DNA from: Clostridia bacterium
GTDB lineage: Bacteria; Bacillota; Clostridia; Oscillospirales; CAG-272
Length of the DNA stretch: 5,194 bases
Direction: 5' to 3'
Assembly: GCA_017629395.1 (NCBI GenBank)
Contig: JAGBXH010000394.1
Span: 1 to 5,194 of the forward strand
How positions within the stretch are numbered: the first letter of the stretch is position 1; each line of letters opens with the position of its first letter. Of this stretch, positions 1 to 5,194 are shown one piece after another. Position numbers and translations under genes: made by a program. The notes beneath the pieces were generated by a model. The model saw only the letters and a list, made by a program, of their open reading frames with translations. It did no database searches and was not told the DNA's origin.

Positions 1-146
1 AGGCAAAGGATAAAGAGTGCCTGCGCTGCGCCGTTTACGGGGTGGAAGGTGTCGTATTCCTCAATTTTTTGTACGTCGGCAAGCCCCAGCGCAAGAAAAA
101 GCTGCGGCAGTCTCGGAATAAATTGGCTCAAATACTCCAAAAACAT
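1..146 (-). CDS. Unrecognised protein, N-terminal 48 residues only
   Basis: An open minus-strand frame starts at an ATG (146-144) and runs off the left edge without a stop. The start is supported by an AAGGAGAC Shine-Dalgarno sequence at 163-156 and by a near-consensus promoter further upstream (219-191). The visible protein begins MFLEYLSQFIPRLPQLFLAL and continues through a charged stretch (VQKIEEYDTF) to a more hydrophobic segment at the edge. There is no signal peptide with a cleavage site and no motif that I recognise. It is transcribed divergently from the membrane-protein operon, so the two units share one promoter region. The coding call is good because start, ribosome site and promoter agree; the function is unknown. 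Confidence 0.72.
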   Translation of the reverse strand, partial: MFLEYLSQFIPRLPQLFLALGLADVQKIEEYDTFHPVNGAAQALFILC

Positions 147-164
147 AAAAAGTCGTCTCCTTTA

Positions 165-177
165 CGGATAAAATCCG
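165..177 (-). other. Small hairpin in the leader of the left-edge gene
   Basis: CGGAT and ATCCG (5 bp, loop of three) form an inverted repeat in the short leader of the minus-strand transcript. It lies one base upstream of the AAGGAGAC ribosome site and near the predicted 5' end (about 184). It could protect the 5' end or modulate ribosome access. The stem is short and may be chance. Confidence 0.3.
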
Positions 178-190
178 ATACTTATTTACT

Positions 191-219
191 ATTATAGCAT
201 ATTACGCGCCTTCTTGCAA
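191..219 (-). promoter_or_regulatory. Sigma-A-type promoter for the left-edge gene, extended -10
   Basis: Read on the minus strand, TTGCAA (219-214) is separated by 17 bases from a perfect TATAAT (196-191). The bases just upstream of the -10 give TGC, an extended -10 element. Predicted transcription start is near 184, giving a leader of under 40 bases before the ATG at 146. It points away from the rightward promoter, with 24 bases between the two -35 boxes. Confidence 0.7.
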
Positions 220-243
220 TAGGTTGGGATGTAAAGTTTTTTC

Positions 244-272
244 TTGACATATGGCTTGGGGCGTGTTATAAT
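244..272 (+). promoter_or_regulatory. Perfect-consensus sigma-A promoter for the four-gene membrane operon
   Basis: TTGACA (244-249), a 17-base spacer and TATAAT (267-272) match the housekeeping consensus at every position. TG at 264-265 adds an extended -10. Transcription should start near 279-280, about 32 bases before the first gene's ATG at 312. Such a promoter is expected to be strong unless repressed. I see no obvious palindromic operator over it. Confidence 0.85.
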
Positions 273-311
273 GAAAAATGTAGAAATATAAGCAGAAAGG
301 CGGTATTTTAC

Positions 312-1037
312 ATGGATGGATTTGCCTTTACCGGAATTGAATCCATACTCGAATGGATGGAGCAAACCGGATTGTTGGACGCAATTTCGGACGTGATCGT
401 AGAGGTGTCGGTTGAGTCGGTCATCTCTCTGATCGTGCTTGCCGTATCGGCAATTGCCTCTCTCGCCGTGGGCGGTATTATTTTGGCAGCCGTGCTCATT
501 GGCTTGATCGTGGCAGCTGTGGTTGCGGTCACGTTGTACGTGCTGCGCGCCATTGGTCTTTGCAAAATTGCAAAAAAGTTGGGCGTGAAAAATCGTTTTC
601 TGGCATGGGTCCCTTATGGGCATGCATACGTATTGGGCGCGTGCGCAGAAAAGAGCGCGCAAAGAAACGGCAAAAAGCCTTGGAAATGGAGCTGGATCTT
701 GCTTGGCACTACGCTCGGTCTTGGCATTGGCATGCCGATCGTGCAGCTTGCTGTTTCCATCCTGCTTTCCATCTTCCCCATGCTTTCGGTGCTTGTGACT
801 ATGATTCTGGAGTGCGCCTCTCTCGTTCTTCTTGCCATGATTGCGCATTGTCTGTGGAGCACGTGCAGGGAGTTTATGGACAACACGCTCGCCATTGTGC
901 TTGCTATTCTTGCACCCTTGTGCGACGTTGTACCCCTTTGTCTCTTTATCGTGGGATTTTTGAAGCCGCGCGCGGCACAAGAGCCTGATGCTGTTGCAGT
1001 CGTCATTCCCGCAGAGCAAGAAGTACCCGCAAAGTAA
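312..1037 (+). CDS. Multi-pass membrane protein of unknown function, paralogue 1 of 4
   Basis: This 241-residue protein is the first gene of the operon, with ribosome site AAAGGCGG (297-303) before the ATG. An acidic amphipathic N-terminus (1-36) is followed by a long hydrophobic stretch (about 37-78, probably two membrane segments), then the family signature: IAKKLG at 86-91, AWVP at 98-101, Y106, G109 and AE at 112-113. Next come a basic KKPWKW loop (121-126), further membrane segments at about 127-155, 157-182 and 193-217, and a hydrophilic Ala/Val/Glu tail. Between the last two segments is a CREF block (185-188), the counterpart of KxYRE in paralogue 2. The aspartate that ends the signature in the other three copies is alanine here (116). 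No catalytic motif or signal peptide is visible. It is an integral membrane protein by composition; function unknown. Similar hypothetical proteins from Firmicutes come to mind, but no named family can be assigned. Confidence 0.9.
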   Translation: MDGFAFTGIESILEWMEQTGLLDAISDVIVEVSVESVISLIVLAVSAIASLAVGGIILAAVLIGLIVAAVVAVTLYVLRAIGLCKIAKKLGVKNRFLAWVPYGHAYVLGACAEKSAQRNGKKPWKWSWILLGTTLGLGIGMPIVQLAVSILLSIFPMLSVLVTMILECASLVLLAMIAHCLWSTCREFMDNTLAIVLAILAPLCDVVPLCLFIVGFLKPRAAQEPDAVAVVIPAEQEVPAK

Positions 1038-1066
1038 AATATTTTCATTACATAACGGAGGTTTGT

Positions 1067-1714
1067 ATGTCTAATTTATTGAATCCCTTTGCTCTTTTTG
1101 GTAACGCCGCAGAGAACGGCATCATCGGCGGTTCGGACACGATTCCCGGAATCGGCGTGCTTATCGCTATTATACTGGCGATCAGTGCAGTATCTTTGAT
1201 CGTGACGCTGATCCATTATCTGCTGTATTGCTTTGGCATTTTCCGCATTGCAAAAAAGCTGGACGTTGAACTTGCTTGGCTGGCATGGATCCCCTACGCG
1301 CAGTATTATACGCTGGGCAAGGTTGCAGAGAAGTGCGACGAGCGCGCGGGCAAGATCTTCCCTCGTCCTTGGGCTAAGATCGTGCTGTTTGGCTCGATCG
1401 GCACCGTGGTTGCTTACGGACTTTTGTACTTTATCTATTTTATTCTCTCATTCATTCCCTTTATCGGTATTATTCTGGGTCTGCTGATTTACGCAGTCAT
1501 GATGGTGATTGCGCTGGTGCCGCTGGTGCTGGGCAGCATTTGCCGCTGGAAGATCTACCGTGAATTTTTCCCCGAGACCGTCAACGTCGTGCTCTTTATC
1601 GTGGGCATCGTGCTCAACGTACAGGCTATCATTACCCTGATCGCAAGCTTCTGCAAGCTCCGGTCTGAAAAGGAAGATGTGATCGAAAACGTAGAATATT
1701 CCGTTGTTGAGTAA
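1067..1714 (+). CDS. Multi-pass membrane protein of unknown function, paralogue 2 of 4
   Basis: This 215-residue protein starts 29 bases after paralogue 1, with a GGAGG site at 1057-1061. A Gly-rich N-terminus (1-29) leads into a membrane segment at about 30-55, then the best-preserved family signature: IAKKLD at 61-66, AWIP at 73-76, Y80-Y81, G84, AE at 87-88 and D91. A short basic/Pro loop (PRPW, 99-102) corresponds to KKPWKW of paralogues 1 and 3. Hydrophobic segments follow at about 104-130 and 132-158, then KIYREFF (162-168), a last membrane segment (about 172-196) and an acidic tail (SEKEDVIENVEYSVVE). The fixed spacing of signature residues relative to paralogue 1 shows common descent despite low overall identity. 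Function is unknown. It is cotranscribed with paralogue 1, as there is no promoter between them. Confidence 0.9.
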   Translation: MSNLLNPFALFGNAAENGIIGGSDTIPGIGVLIAIILAISAVSLIVTLIHYLLYCFGIFRIAKKLDVELAWLAWIPYAQYYTLGKVAEKCDERAGKIFPRPWAKIVLFGSIGTVVAYGLLYFIYFILSFIPFIGIILGLLIYAVMMVIALVPLVLGSICRWKIYREFFPETVNVVLFIVGIVLNVQAIITLIASFCKLRSEKEDVIENVEYSVVE

Positions 1715-1744
1715 TTTGCTCTGCGGGGAAATATGAAAAAAATC

Positions 1745-1773
1745 ATGCGCCTCCCCGCAAGGAGGCGCATTTT
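1745..1773 (+). terminator. Intercistronic hairpin: leaky terminator or attenuator
   Basis: A perfect 10-bp stem, ATGCGCCTCC (1745-1754) and GGAGGCGCAT (1761-1770), encloses the 6-base loop CCGCAA and is followed by TTT then GCTTATTT. The U-tract is broken, so termination is probably partial. I see no promoter between it and the next gene, so paralogues 3 and 4 probably depend on read-through. An upstream segment, TGCGGGGA (1722-1729), is complementary to TCCCCGCA (1752-1759), which overlaps the 5' arm and loop. The two pairings exclude each other. Confidence 0.6.
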
Positions 1774-1806
1774 GCTTATTTGAAGGTAGCGTAGAAAGGA
1801 GTCGTT

Positions 1807-2412
1807 ATGATCGGCTTGATTCTTTTTATGATCGTATTTTTCGTATTCATTCTGCCCTTGACCATTTTGGTTGCCGTTGTGGGCGAATATTTGATCAGAT
1901 CCTTTGCCCTGTACCGCATTGCGGGGCAAACCGGCGCATGCAATCCCAAGCATGCGTGGATTCCCGTTTATCAGTATTGGGTCATGGGCAAATGTGCCGA
2001 GGAATGTGACGCACAAACGGGCAGAGGCGGCAAAAAACCGTGGAAATGGAGCAAGATTTTGCTGATCATGCGCATTTCTTACTTAGGCGCAATGATTTTC
2101 TTAATGCCCTTAGCGTTTCTTTTGGCAATATTCGGCGGCGGGATTTTACTTGAGGGCATCTCCTGGCTGTCCATTGCTCTGACGGTATTCGTTGCCGTTT
2201 GTGCCTTCAAAATGTACCGCTATTACATAGATGATCCCTATGACAGCATTGCTTTGGTGCTGACTGTGCTGTATCCCGGCTGGATCTCCACCGCGTTGCT
2301 GATTGCGTCGTTTTTCCCGCCCCGCGAGCAAAGGGCGTCCGCACCCCAAGCTGACGTTGAGCAGTGCGGCGGTGCTGCCGTGATCGTGGCACAAGAGTCC
2401 GACGAGGGCTGA
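1807..2412 (+). CDS. Multi-pass membrane protein of unknown function, paralogue 3 of 4
   Basis: This is the shortest copy (201 residues), with ribosome site AAAGGAG at 1795-1801. It has almost no extracytoplasmic N-terminus: the first membrane segment begins at residue 2 and runs to about 27. The signature follows: IA at 38-39, AWIP at 50-53, Y57-W58, G61, AE at 64-65 and D68. The lysines after IA seen in the other copies are replaced (IAGQTG). The GKKPWKWS loop (75-82) is identical to the one in paralogue 1, and the DNA there is also similar, suggesting that these two are the closest pair. Membrane segments at about 84-109 and 111-133, KMYRYY (135-140), a last segment (about 146-170) and a hydrophilic Ala/Val/Glu tail complete it. 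It is separated from paralogue 2 by 92 bases holding the hairpin at 1745-1770. Function unknown. Confidence 0.9.
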   Translation: MIGLILFMIVFFVFILPLTILVAVVGEYLIRSFALYRIAGQTGACNPKHAWIPVYQYWVMGKCAEECDAQTGRGGKKPWKWSKILLIMRISYLGAMIFLMPLAFLLAIFGGGILLEGISWLSIALTVFVAVCAFKMYRYYIDDPYDSIALVLTVLYPGWISTALLIASFFPPREQRASAPQADVEQCGGAAVIVAQESDEG

Positions 2413-2425
2413 TACGGGAGGGAAA

Positions 2426-3205
2426 ATGCTTAGACAGATTTTAAGAGAGTATCCCGACCTCGGATCATTCTGGTACGGGCATTGGGAGGACGCAGAGCTC
2501 ACGCCCCTTGCGTTTTTGATCTTGATGGGCGTTGTGCTCGGTCTTTTGCTTGCGTTTGTGCTTGCAGTATTTGTCGGTTACGTGCTGCAGTCGGTAGCCC
2601 TATCTAAAATTGCAAAAAAAATGGGTGCGTGGCGCAATATCCGCACCATGGCTGCCCTGCCGTTTGCAAGGTATTTTGCGATCGGCAAGCTGGCAGAGCG
2701 CGGTGACGCTGTGTGGGGCGAGGAGAAAAAACGCCGCCTGTGGGGCAGAATATTGCTGATTGGCGGCTGCATTCTGGTTCCACTTACGGTCATTTTGCTG
2801 TCGGTTGCGCTGATCGGGCTGTTCGGCACGCAGATATTTGTGCTGATTGCAGAGGATGGCGGCAGCTTTTTGTGGGAAACGAATTCCGAGTTCCTTAACG
2901 CCCTGATGCTGATCTTGTACGTGCTGCTGATCTTAATCGGGCTTCCGGCACTGCTTCTTGCGCTGGTTGCAGAGGAAACGTTTTATTTGATCTTGGTCGT
3001 TTTGCCCTTTGTGGGGATCGCGTGCCTGCTTTTGGGCACGGTGGTCTTAGCCGTGACCCGCGCGCTGTGCGGCGTTTGCTATTATAAGGTGCTGCGTACC
3101 TTCTTTGCGCAAAAAACTGCTCTGCTCTTGACCATTATCGGTGCCGTAACGGGACTTTTTCCCATCGTCTTGTTTGTCGCAAGCCTGAGAAGGCAGAAAA
3201 TTTGA
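2426..3205 (+). CDS. Multi-pass membrane protein of unknown function, paralogue 4 of 4 (expanded, divergent)
   Basis: This 259-residue protein begins 13 bases after paralogue 3, with ribosome site GGGAGGG at 2416-2422. A polar N-terminus (1-25) precedes a membrane segment (about 26-53). Signature remnants are IAKKMG (62-67), AALP at 76-79 in place of AWIP, G87, AE at 90-91 and D94; two extra residues lie between IA and P. A basic KKRR loop (101-104) and a membrane segment (about 107-133) follow. Then comes roughly 60 residues more than in the other copies: a polar loop (142-156) and strongly hydrophobic stretches at about 157-181 and 185-212. The family pattern resumes with KVLRTFF (221-227) and a last segment (about 229-254). 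The acidic tail of the other copies is missing; it ends RRQKI. This is the most divergent member and may have changed role. Function unknown. Confidence 0.9.
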   Translation: MLRQILREYPDLGSFWYGHWEDAELTPLAFLILMGVVLGLLLAFVLAVFVGYVLQSVALSKIAKKMGAWRNIRTMAALPFARYFAIGKLAERGDAVWGEEKKRRLWGRILLIGGCILVPLTVILLSVALIGLFGTQIFVLIAEDGGSFLWETNSEFLNALMLILYVLLILIGLPALLLALVAEETFYLILVVLPFVGIACLLLGTVVLAVTRALCGVCYYKVLRTFFAQKTALLLTIIGAVTGLFPIVLFVASLRRQKI

Positions 3206-3218
3206 AAAGTGAACATAT

Positions 3219-3271
3219 AAAAAGAGAGCTACACGATACCGCATCGGAATTTCGTGCATCTCTCTTTTTTT
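3219..3271 (+). terminator. Rho-independent terminator of the membrane operon
   Basis: AAAAAGAGAG (3219-3228) pairs with CTCTCTTTTT (3260-3269). The stem continues inward through two mismatches to CACGA (3232-3236) with TCGTG (3252-3256), leaving a 15-base loop. A run of seven T (3265-3271) ends it. It starts 14 bases after the stop of paralogue 4 and closes the four-gene unit. Confidence 0.82.
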
Positions 3272-3342
3272 GCGCAACCATGATTGCTTTTTGTATAACG
3301 CCCCCACAATATGGGAAAAATACTCTCAAACACAAAGAAAAA

Positions 3343-3349
3343 GGGGGGG
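3343..3349 (+). promoter_or_regulatory. G-run ribosome binding site that fixes the start of the 71-aa gene
   Basis: Seven consecutive G preceded by AA, five bases before the ATG at 3355, act as the Shine-Dalgarno site. A start further upstream (TTG at 3202) is possible on reading frame alone, but it would place the operon terminator inside the gene. This site decides for 3355. Confidence 0.7.
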
Positions 3350-3354
3350 AAACA

Positions 3355-3570
3355 ATGTTTGACAGACGATTTTTGATGCTTGCCGTGGGCGGTGTTGCCC
3401 TTGGCGCTGTGGTGCTGGTGGGAGCGGGGCTGATGGTGCGCAGAAAAGCAAACAAGCTGCGCGCGAATATGCGCTCGGTCAGTCGCGGTGTTTACAATTT
3501 CGGCACGGCGCTGCAGCTGCTTTCGGGTGCGGACGCAGAAGATGCGTGCGAAAACGGCACTTGCTGCTAA
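3355..3570 (+). CDS. Small single-span membrane protein with Cys-rich tail
   Basis: This 71-residue protein has basic residues (RR, 4-5), one Gly/Ala/Val-rich membrane helix (about 6-28), then a basic amphipathic segment (RRKANKLRANMR, 29-40), and ends ACENGTCC. The three cysteines (65, 70, 71) crowd the last seven residues and could bind a metal, form a disulfide or accept a modification; this is inference. No family is recognised. The start is chosen from the G-run ribosome site at 3343-3349. It lies after the membrane-operon terminator, so it is probably expressed alone, although I see only weak promoter matches in the 80 bases upstream. A strong terminator follows its stop directly. The reading frame, ribosome site and terminator make it a credible real small gene. 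Confidence 0.75.
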   Translation: MFDRRFLMLAVGGVALGAVVLVGAGLMVRRKANKLRANMRSVSRGVYNFGTALQLLSGADAEDACENGTCC

Positions 3571-3597
3571 AAAACAGCCCCAACGGGGCTGTTTTTT
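3569..3597. terminator. Bidirectional intrinsic terminator between convergent genes
   Basis: CAGCCCC (3575-3581) and GGGGCTG (3585-3591) with loop AAC form a perfect GC-rich stem. It is flanked by AAAAAA (3569-3574) and TTTTTT (3592-3597), so either strand has a U-tract. It overlaps the last bases of the small-protein gene's stop codon and can also end the leftward DUF3737 transcript, whose 3' untranslated part would then contain the hairpin array. Confidence 0.88.
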
Positions 3598-3600
3598 CTC

Positions 3601-3688
3601 TGCGCCAATGGCGCAATAACACTACCGCGAAGCGGTAATATCACTGCGGCTTGCCGCAATATCACTTCGACACAGTCGAAATGTTCAC
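3601..3688. repeat. Array of four 6-bp hairpins with conserved 7-nt linkers
   Basis: Four perfect stem-loops follow one another: TGCGCC/GGCGCA (3601-3615), TACCGC/GCGGTA (3623-3637), TGCGGC/GCCGCA (3645-3658) and TTCGAC/GTCGAA (3666-3680). All have 6-bp stems and 2-3 base loops. The linkers after them are ATAACAC, ATATCAC, ATATCAC and a degenerate ATGTTCAC. Unit length is 21-22 bases. Every stem has a different sequence while pairing is kept, and every stem begins with T and ends with A. On the minus strand the linker reads GTGATAT, and one copy supplies the TGA stop codon of the DUF3737 gene. The array sits between that stop and the shared terminator, so it should lie at the 3' end of the leftward mRNA. 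I recall similar hairpin strings near gene ends in other Clostridia but know of no assigned function. It is not CRISPR: the constant part is too short and the variable parts are palindromes. Confidence 0.85.
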
Positions 3689-4507
3689 CTTCCCCTTCGC
3701 CTCGGGGATATCAAGGATCACTTCTCCCACGGCAGGCACGGTGATCTTGCCCGAAAGCGGATTTTTGATGCTGAGCACGGGCGTGGTGACCTCTGCCTCT
3801 ACCTCGCTGCGCTCAAACGCAAGATCGCATTCATGCATCTCGCAGTTGATCAGCTTTAATCCCTCGCAATAGCAAAGCGGCTGCGTACCGATGATGGTGC
3901 AGTTTTCAAAGGTGATATGCTTGGCGTACCACGCAAGGTACTCGCCCTTGACGCGGCAATTCTTCACCAATACGTTCTCAGCATGCCAGAACGCATCCTT
4001 GGTGTCCAGATCGCAATGCTCAAATACGGCGTTCTTGACGTACTGGAAGGAATACTTGCCCTTGAAGGTCATATTCTCAAAGCGCAAATTTTCACCGCGG
4101 AACATAAAATATTCGCCCTCGGCGCTCACGTCCTGCATCTCTACCCTCGCGCTCATCCAGCCAAACTCGGCAGAGCGCACGGTGCAGTCCGCAATATGTA
4201 CGTCACGGCACTCGCGCAACGCCTTGATGCCGTGCAGCTTGGTATTTTTGATGTCAATATCGGTCGAATACCAAAGGGCTGCGCGGCAGGTCTCCTTGAG
4301 CTCGCATTCGCCAATCTCAAGCCCCTGCACGTGCCAGAAGGGATAGCGCAGATCAAACTCGCAGCTCTGTACGCGCACGTCGGCGCATTCCTTAAATGCA
4401 CTCTCGCCGTCCGCAGGGCCTGCAAAGGTGCAATCGTGCACAAAAATTTCTTTTTCGCCGTAAAAGGCTCTCTCTTGGTCGTAATTTTGGTTGCTGAATT
4501 CTTTCAT
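3662..4507 (-). CDS. DUF3737 family right-handed beta-helix protein
   Basis: This 281-residue protein matches the DUF3737 pattern as I remember it: a series of short rungs, each with a turn ending in Cys/Asn then a hydrophobic strand and an aromatic position. The period is visible: T89, C108, V127, M146, C165, C184, C203 and C222 are spaced exactly 19 residues apart, with earlier rungs at C49 and C68. Aromatic residues recur in step (W117, F136, W174, W193). This is the rung size of a parallel beta-helix. There is no signal peptide, so it is probably cytoplasmic. The family has no established activity; its fold resembles carbohydrate-acting beta-helix enzymes. It starts 6 bases after the GH127 stop with no clear Shine-Dalgarno site, so translation is probably coupled. 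Its last codons (ISTVSK, stop) are encoded by the fourth hairpin and linker of the array at 3601-3688. Confidence 0.88.
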   Translation of the reverse strand: MKEFSNQNYDQERAFYGEKEIFVHDCTFAGPADGESAFKECADVRVQSCEFDLRYPFWHVQGLEIGECELKETCRAALWYSTDIDIKNTKLHGIKALRECRDVHIADCTVRSAEFGWMSARVEMQDVSAEGEYFMFRGENLRFENMTFKGKYSFQYVKNAVFEHCDLDTKDAFWHAENVLVKNCRVKGEYLAWYAKHITFENCTIIGTQPLCYCEGLKLINCEMHECDLAFERSEVEAEVTTPVLSIKNPLSGKITVPAVGEVILDIPEAKGKVNISTVSK

Positions 4508-4513
4508 GTATGC

Positions 4514-5194
4514 TTACTTGACGTAGTGCCATACCTGCATTTCACTCTCGCCGCGGTTGGCAAAAGCGTAATACGGAATGAGCACAGCCTCTACTTTCTC
4601 CTTGTTTTGTGTTTTTCTTCTGTACAGCGGGGCGTTTTCATCGCGCACGGTGCGATATGCACGCACAGTCAACTGCGGCACGCCCAGCGTCGGGTGCTTG
4701 CCATACGTAAATCTTGCGCGGCTGTCCAAGGTGATATCGCGCAAAAGCTCACCGTTGTCCTTGCCCTCCATGCAATACAGCACGGGACCGCGCATGACGG
4801 CACAGCGTCCCGAAGCGAATACGACCTCGGGGTGCGCCTCGATGAATACCGGCTTCATGGTAAAGTCAAAGGTCAGCTCCTCGCCGTCCTTGACGTCAAA
4901 GTACGCATATCCCTTTTCCGTTTCTCCCTTGTAGCCGTCAAACCAGCCGGGAATCCGCACGGCAATCCTTGCGTCTCCGCCCGTCAGCCTGATCTTGACC
5001 TTGCCGTTCTCGGGATACTTGGTTTGCTGCTCCAAGACGAGCATCTTGCCCTCGCGCTCGATCGTAGTCACACTCTGCATGAACTGGTGCACGTAAATGA
5101 CCTCGCCGTCATCGGAATACAGCATATTGGCAATGGAGGGAATAAAGCGTACGATATTGGGCGGGCAGCAGGAGCAGGCAAACACCTCGCTGCG
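4514..5194 (-). CDS. GH127-type beta-L-arabinofuranosidase, C-terminal part
   Basis: The frame is open to the right edge, so only the last 226 residues are visible. A GTG at 5185-5183 is an internal valine codon, not a start, because the frame continues upstream as RSE. The fragment opens with FACSCCPPN (residues 5-13). This is the CxCCPPN hallmark of GH127 (formerly DUF1680), where two adjacent cysteines belong to the zinc site and one is the nucleophile in Bifidobacterium longum HypBA1 (Cys417/Cys418; by inference Cys9/Cys10 here). After it come the beta-rich regions usual for this family (DARIAVRIPGWFDGY, then VFASGRCAVMRGPVLYCMEG) up to VWHYVK and the stop. Family members release L-arabinofuranose or related sugars from plant glycans. 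Whether this one prefers arabinose cannot be told from the C-terminus. It is first in a leftward unit with the DUF3737 gene. Confidence 0.9.
   Translation of the reverse strand, partial: RSEVFACSCCPPNIVRFIPSIANMLYSDDGEVIYVHQFMQSVTTIEREGKMLVLEQQTKYPENGKVKIRLTGGDARIAVRIPGWFDGYKGETEKGYAYFDVKDGEELTFDFTMKPVFIEAHPEVVFASGRCAVMRGPVLYCMEGKDNGELLRDITLDSRARFTYGKHPTLGVPQLTVRAYRTVRDENAPLYRRKTQNKEKVEAVLIPYYAFANRGESEMQVWHYVK

Noticed and set aside
192..1019. Long minus-strand open frame opposite paralogue 1 (275 codons)
   Set aside because: It is antisense to a well-supported gene with promoter, ribosome site and paralogues. Its protein is His/Asn/Arg-rich with no recognisable motif, as expected from a shadow of hydrophobic codons.
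3270..3312. Promoter candidates for the 71-aa gene: TTGCGC with 18-base spacing to TATAAC (3294), or TTGCTT (3284) with CAATAT (3307)
   Set aside because: Each matches consensus poorly in at least one box and the first begins inside the terminator U-tract. A promoter is expected here but neither can be called.
3202..3354. N-terminal extension of the small membrane protein from a TTG start overlapping the stop of paralogue 4
   Set aside because: The extension would translate the operon terminator. It has no ribosome site of its own, whereas the ATG at 3355 has a strong one.
3601..3688. CRISPR array
   Set aside because: The constant element is only 7 bases, the variable parts are palindromes of 14-15 bases, and there are no cas genes.
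3691..3713. Possible decayed fifth hairpin unit inside the DUF3737 gene (TCCCC, 8-base loop, GGGGA, then TATCA)
   Set aside because: The stem is only 5 bp with a large loop and it lies in normal coding sequence. The resemblance to the linker is too short to separate from chance.
4514..5185. GTG at 5185 as the start of the GH127 gene
   Set aside because: The frame is open through to the window edge and the codon lies just before the active-site motif, in the middle of where a full-length family member would be.

Overview
The window looks like chromosomal DNA from a Bacillota (Firmicutes) bacterium, most likely an uncultured gut Clostridia member. The reasons are near-consensus sigma-A promoters with extended -10 elements, strong Shine-Dalgarno sites, compact operons ended by hairpin plus U-tract terminators, and a GH127/DUF3737 sugar-related gene pair. 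This placement is inference; no rRNA or marker gene is present.

Left edge (1-311): the first 48 codons of an unrecognised minus-strand gene, then a short intergenic region with two back-to-back promoters. The rightward promoter is a perfect TTGACA-17-TATAAT.

Centre (312-3271): a rightward operon of four consecutive, diverged paralogues (241, 215, 201 and 259 aa). All are multi-pass membrane proteins of unknown function. They share a central signature at near-fixed spacing (IA, 13 residues, P, 7 residues, G, 2 residues, AE; usually with AWIP around the proline) and a second conserved (K/W)xxR block before the last membrane segment. A hairpin that may act as a terminator or attenuator sits between the second and third genes. 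A clear intrinsic terminator follows the fourth.

Right of the operon (3355-3597): a 71-residue single-span membrane protein with a Cys-rich tail, ending in a bidirectional terminator.

Right part, minus strand (3601-5194): a GH127-type beta-L-arabinofuranosidase, of which only the C-terminal part is in the window, is followed after 6 bases by a DUF3737 beta-helix protein. The 3' end of this two-gene unit carries an array of four small hairpins. Each has a different 6-bp stem, and they are joined by a conserved 7-nt linker (ATATCAC on the plus strand). The last hairpin and the stop codon of the DUF3737 gene lie inside the array. The two least-explained elements are this hairpin array and the four-paralogue membrane operon.
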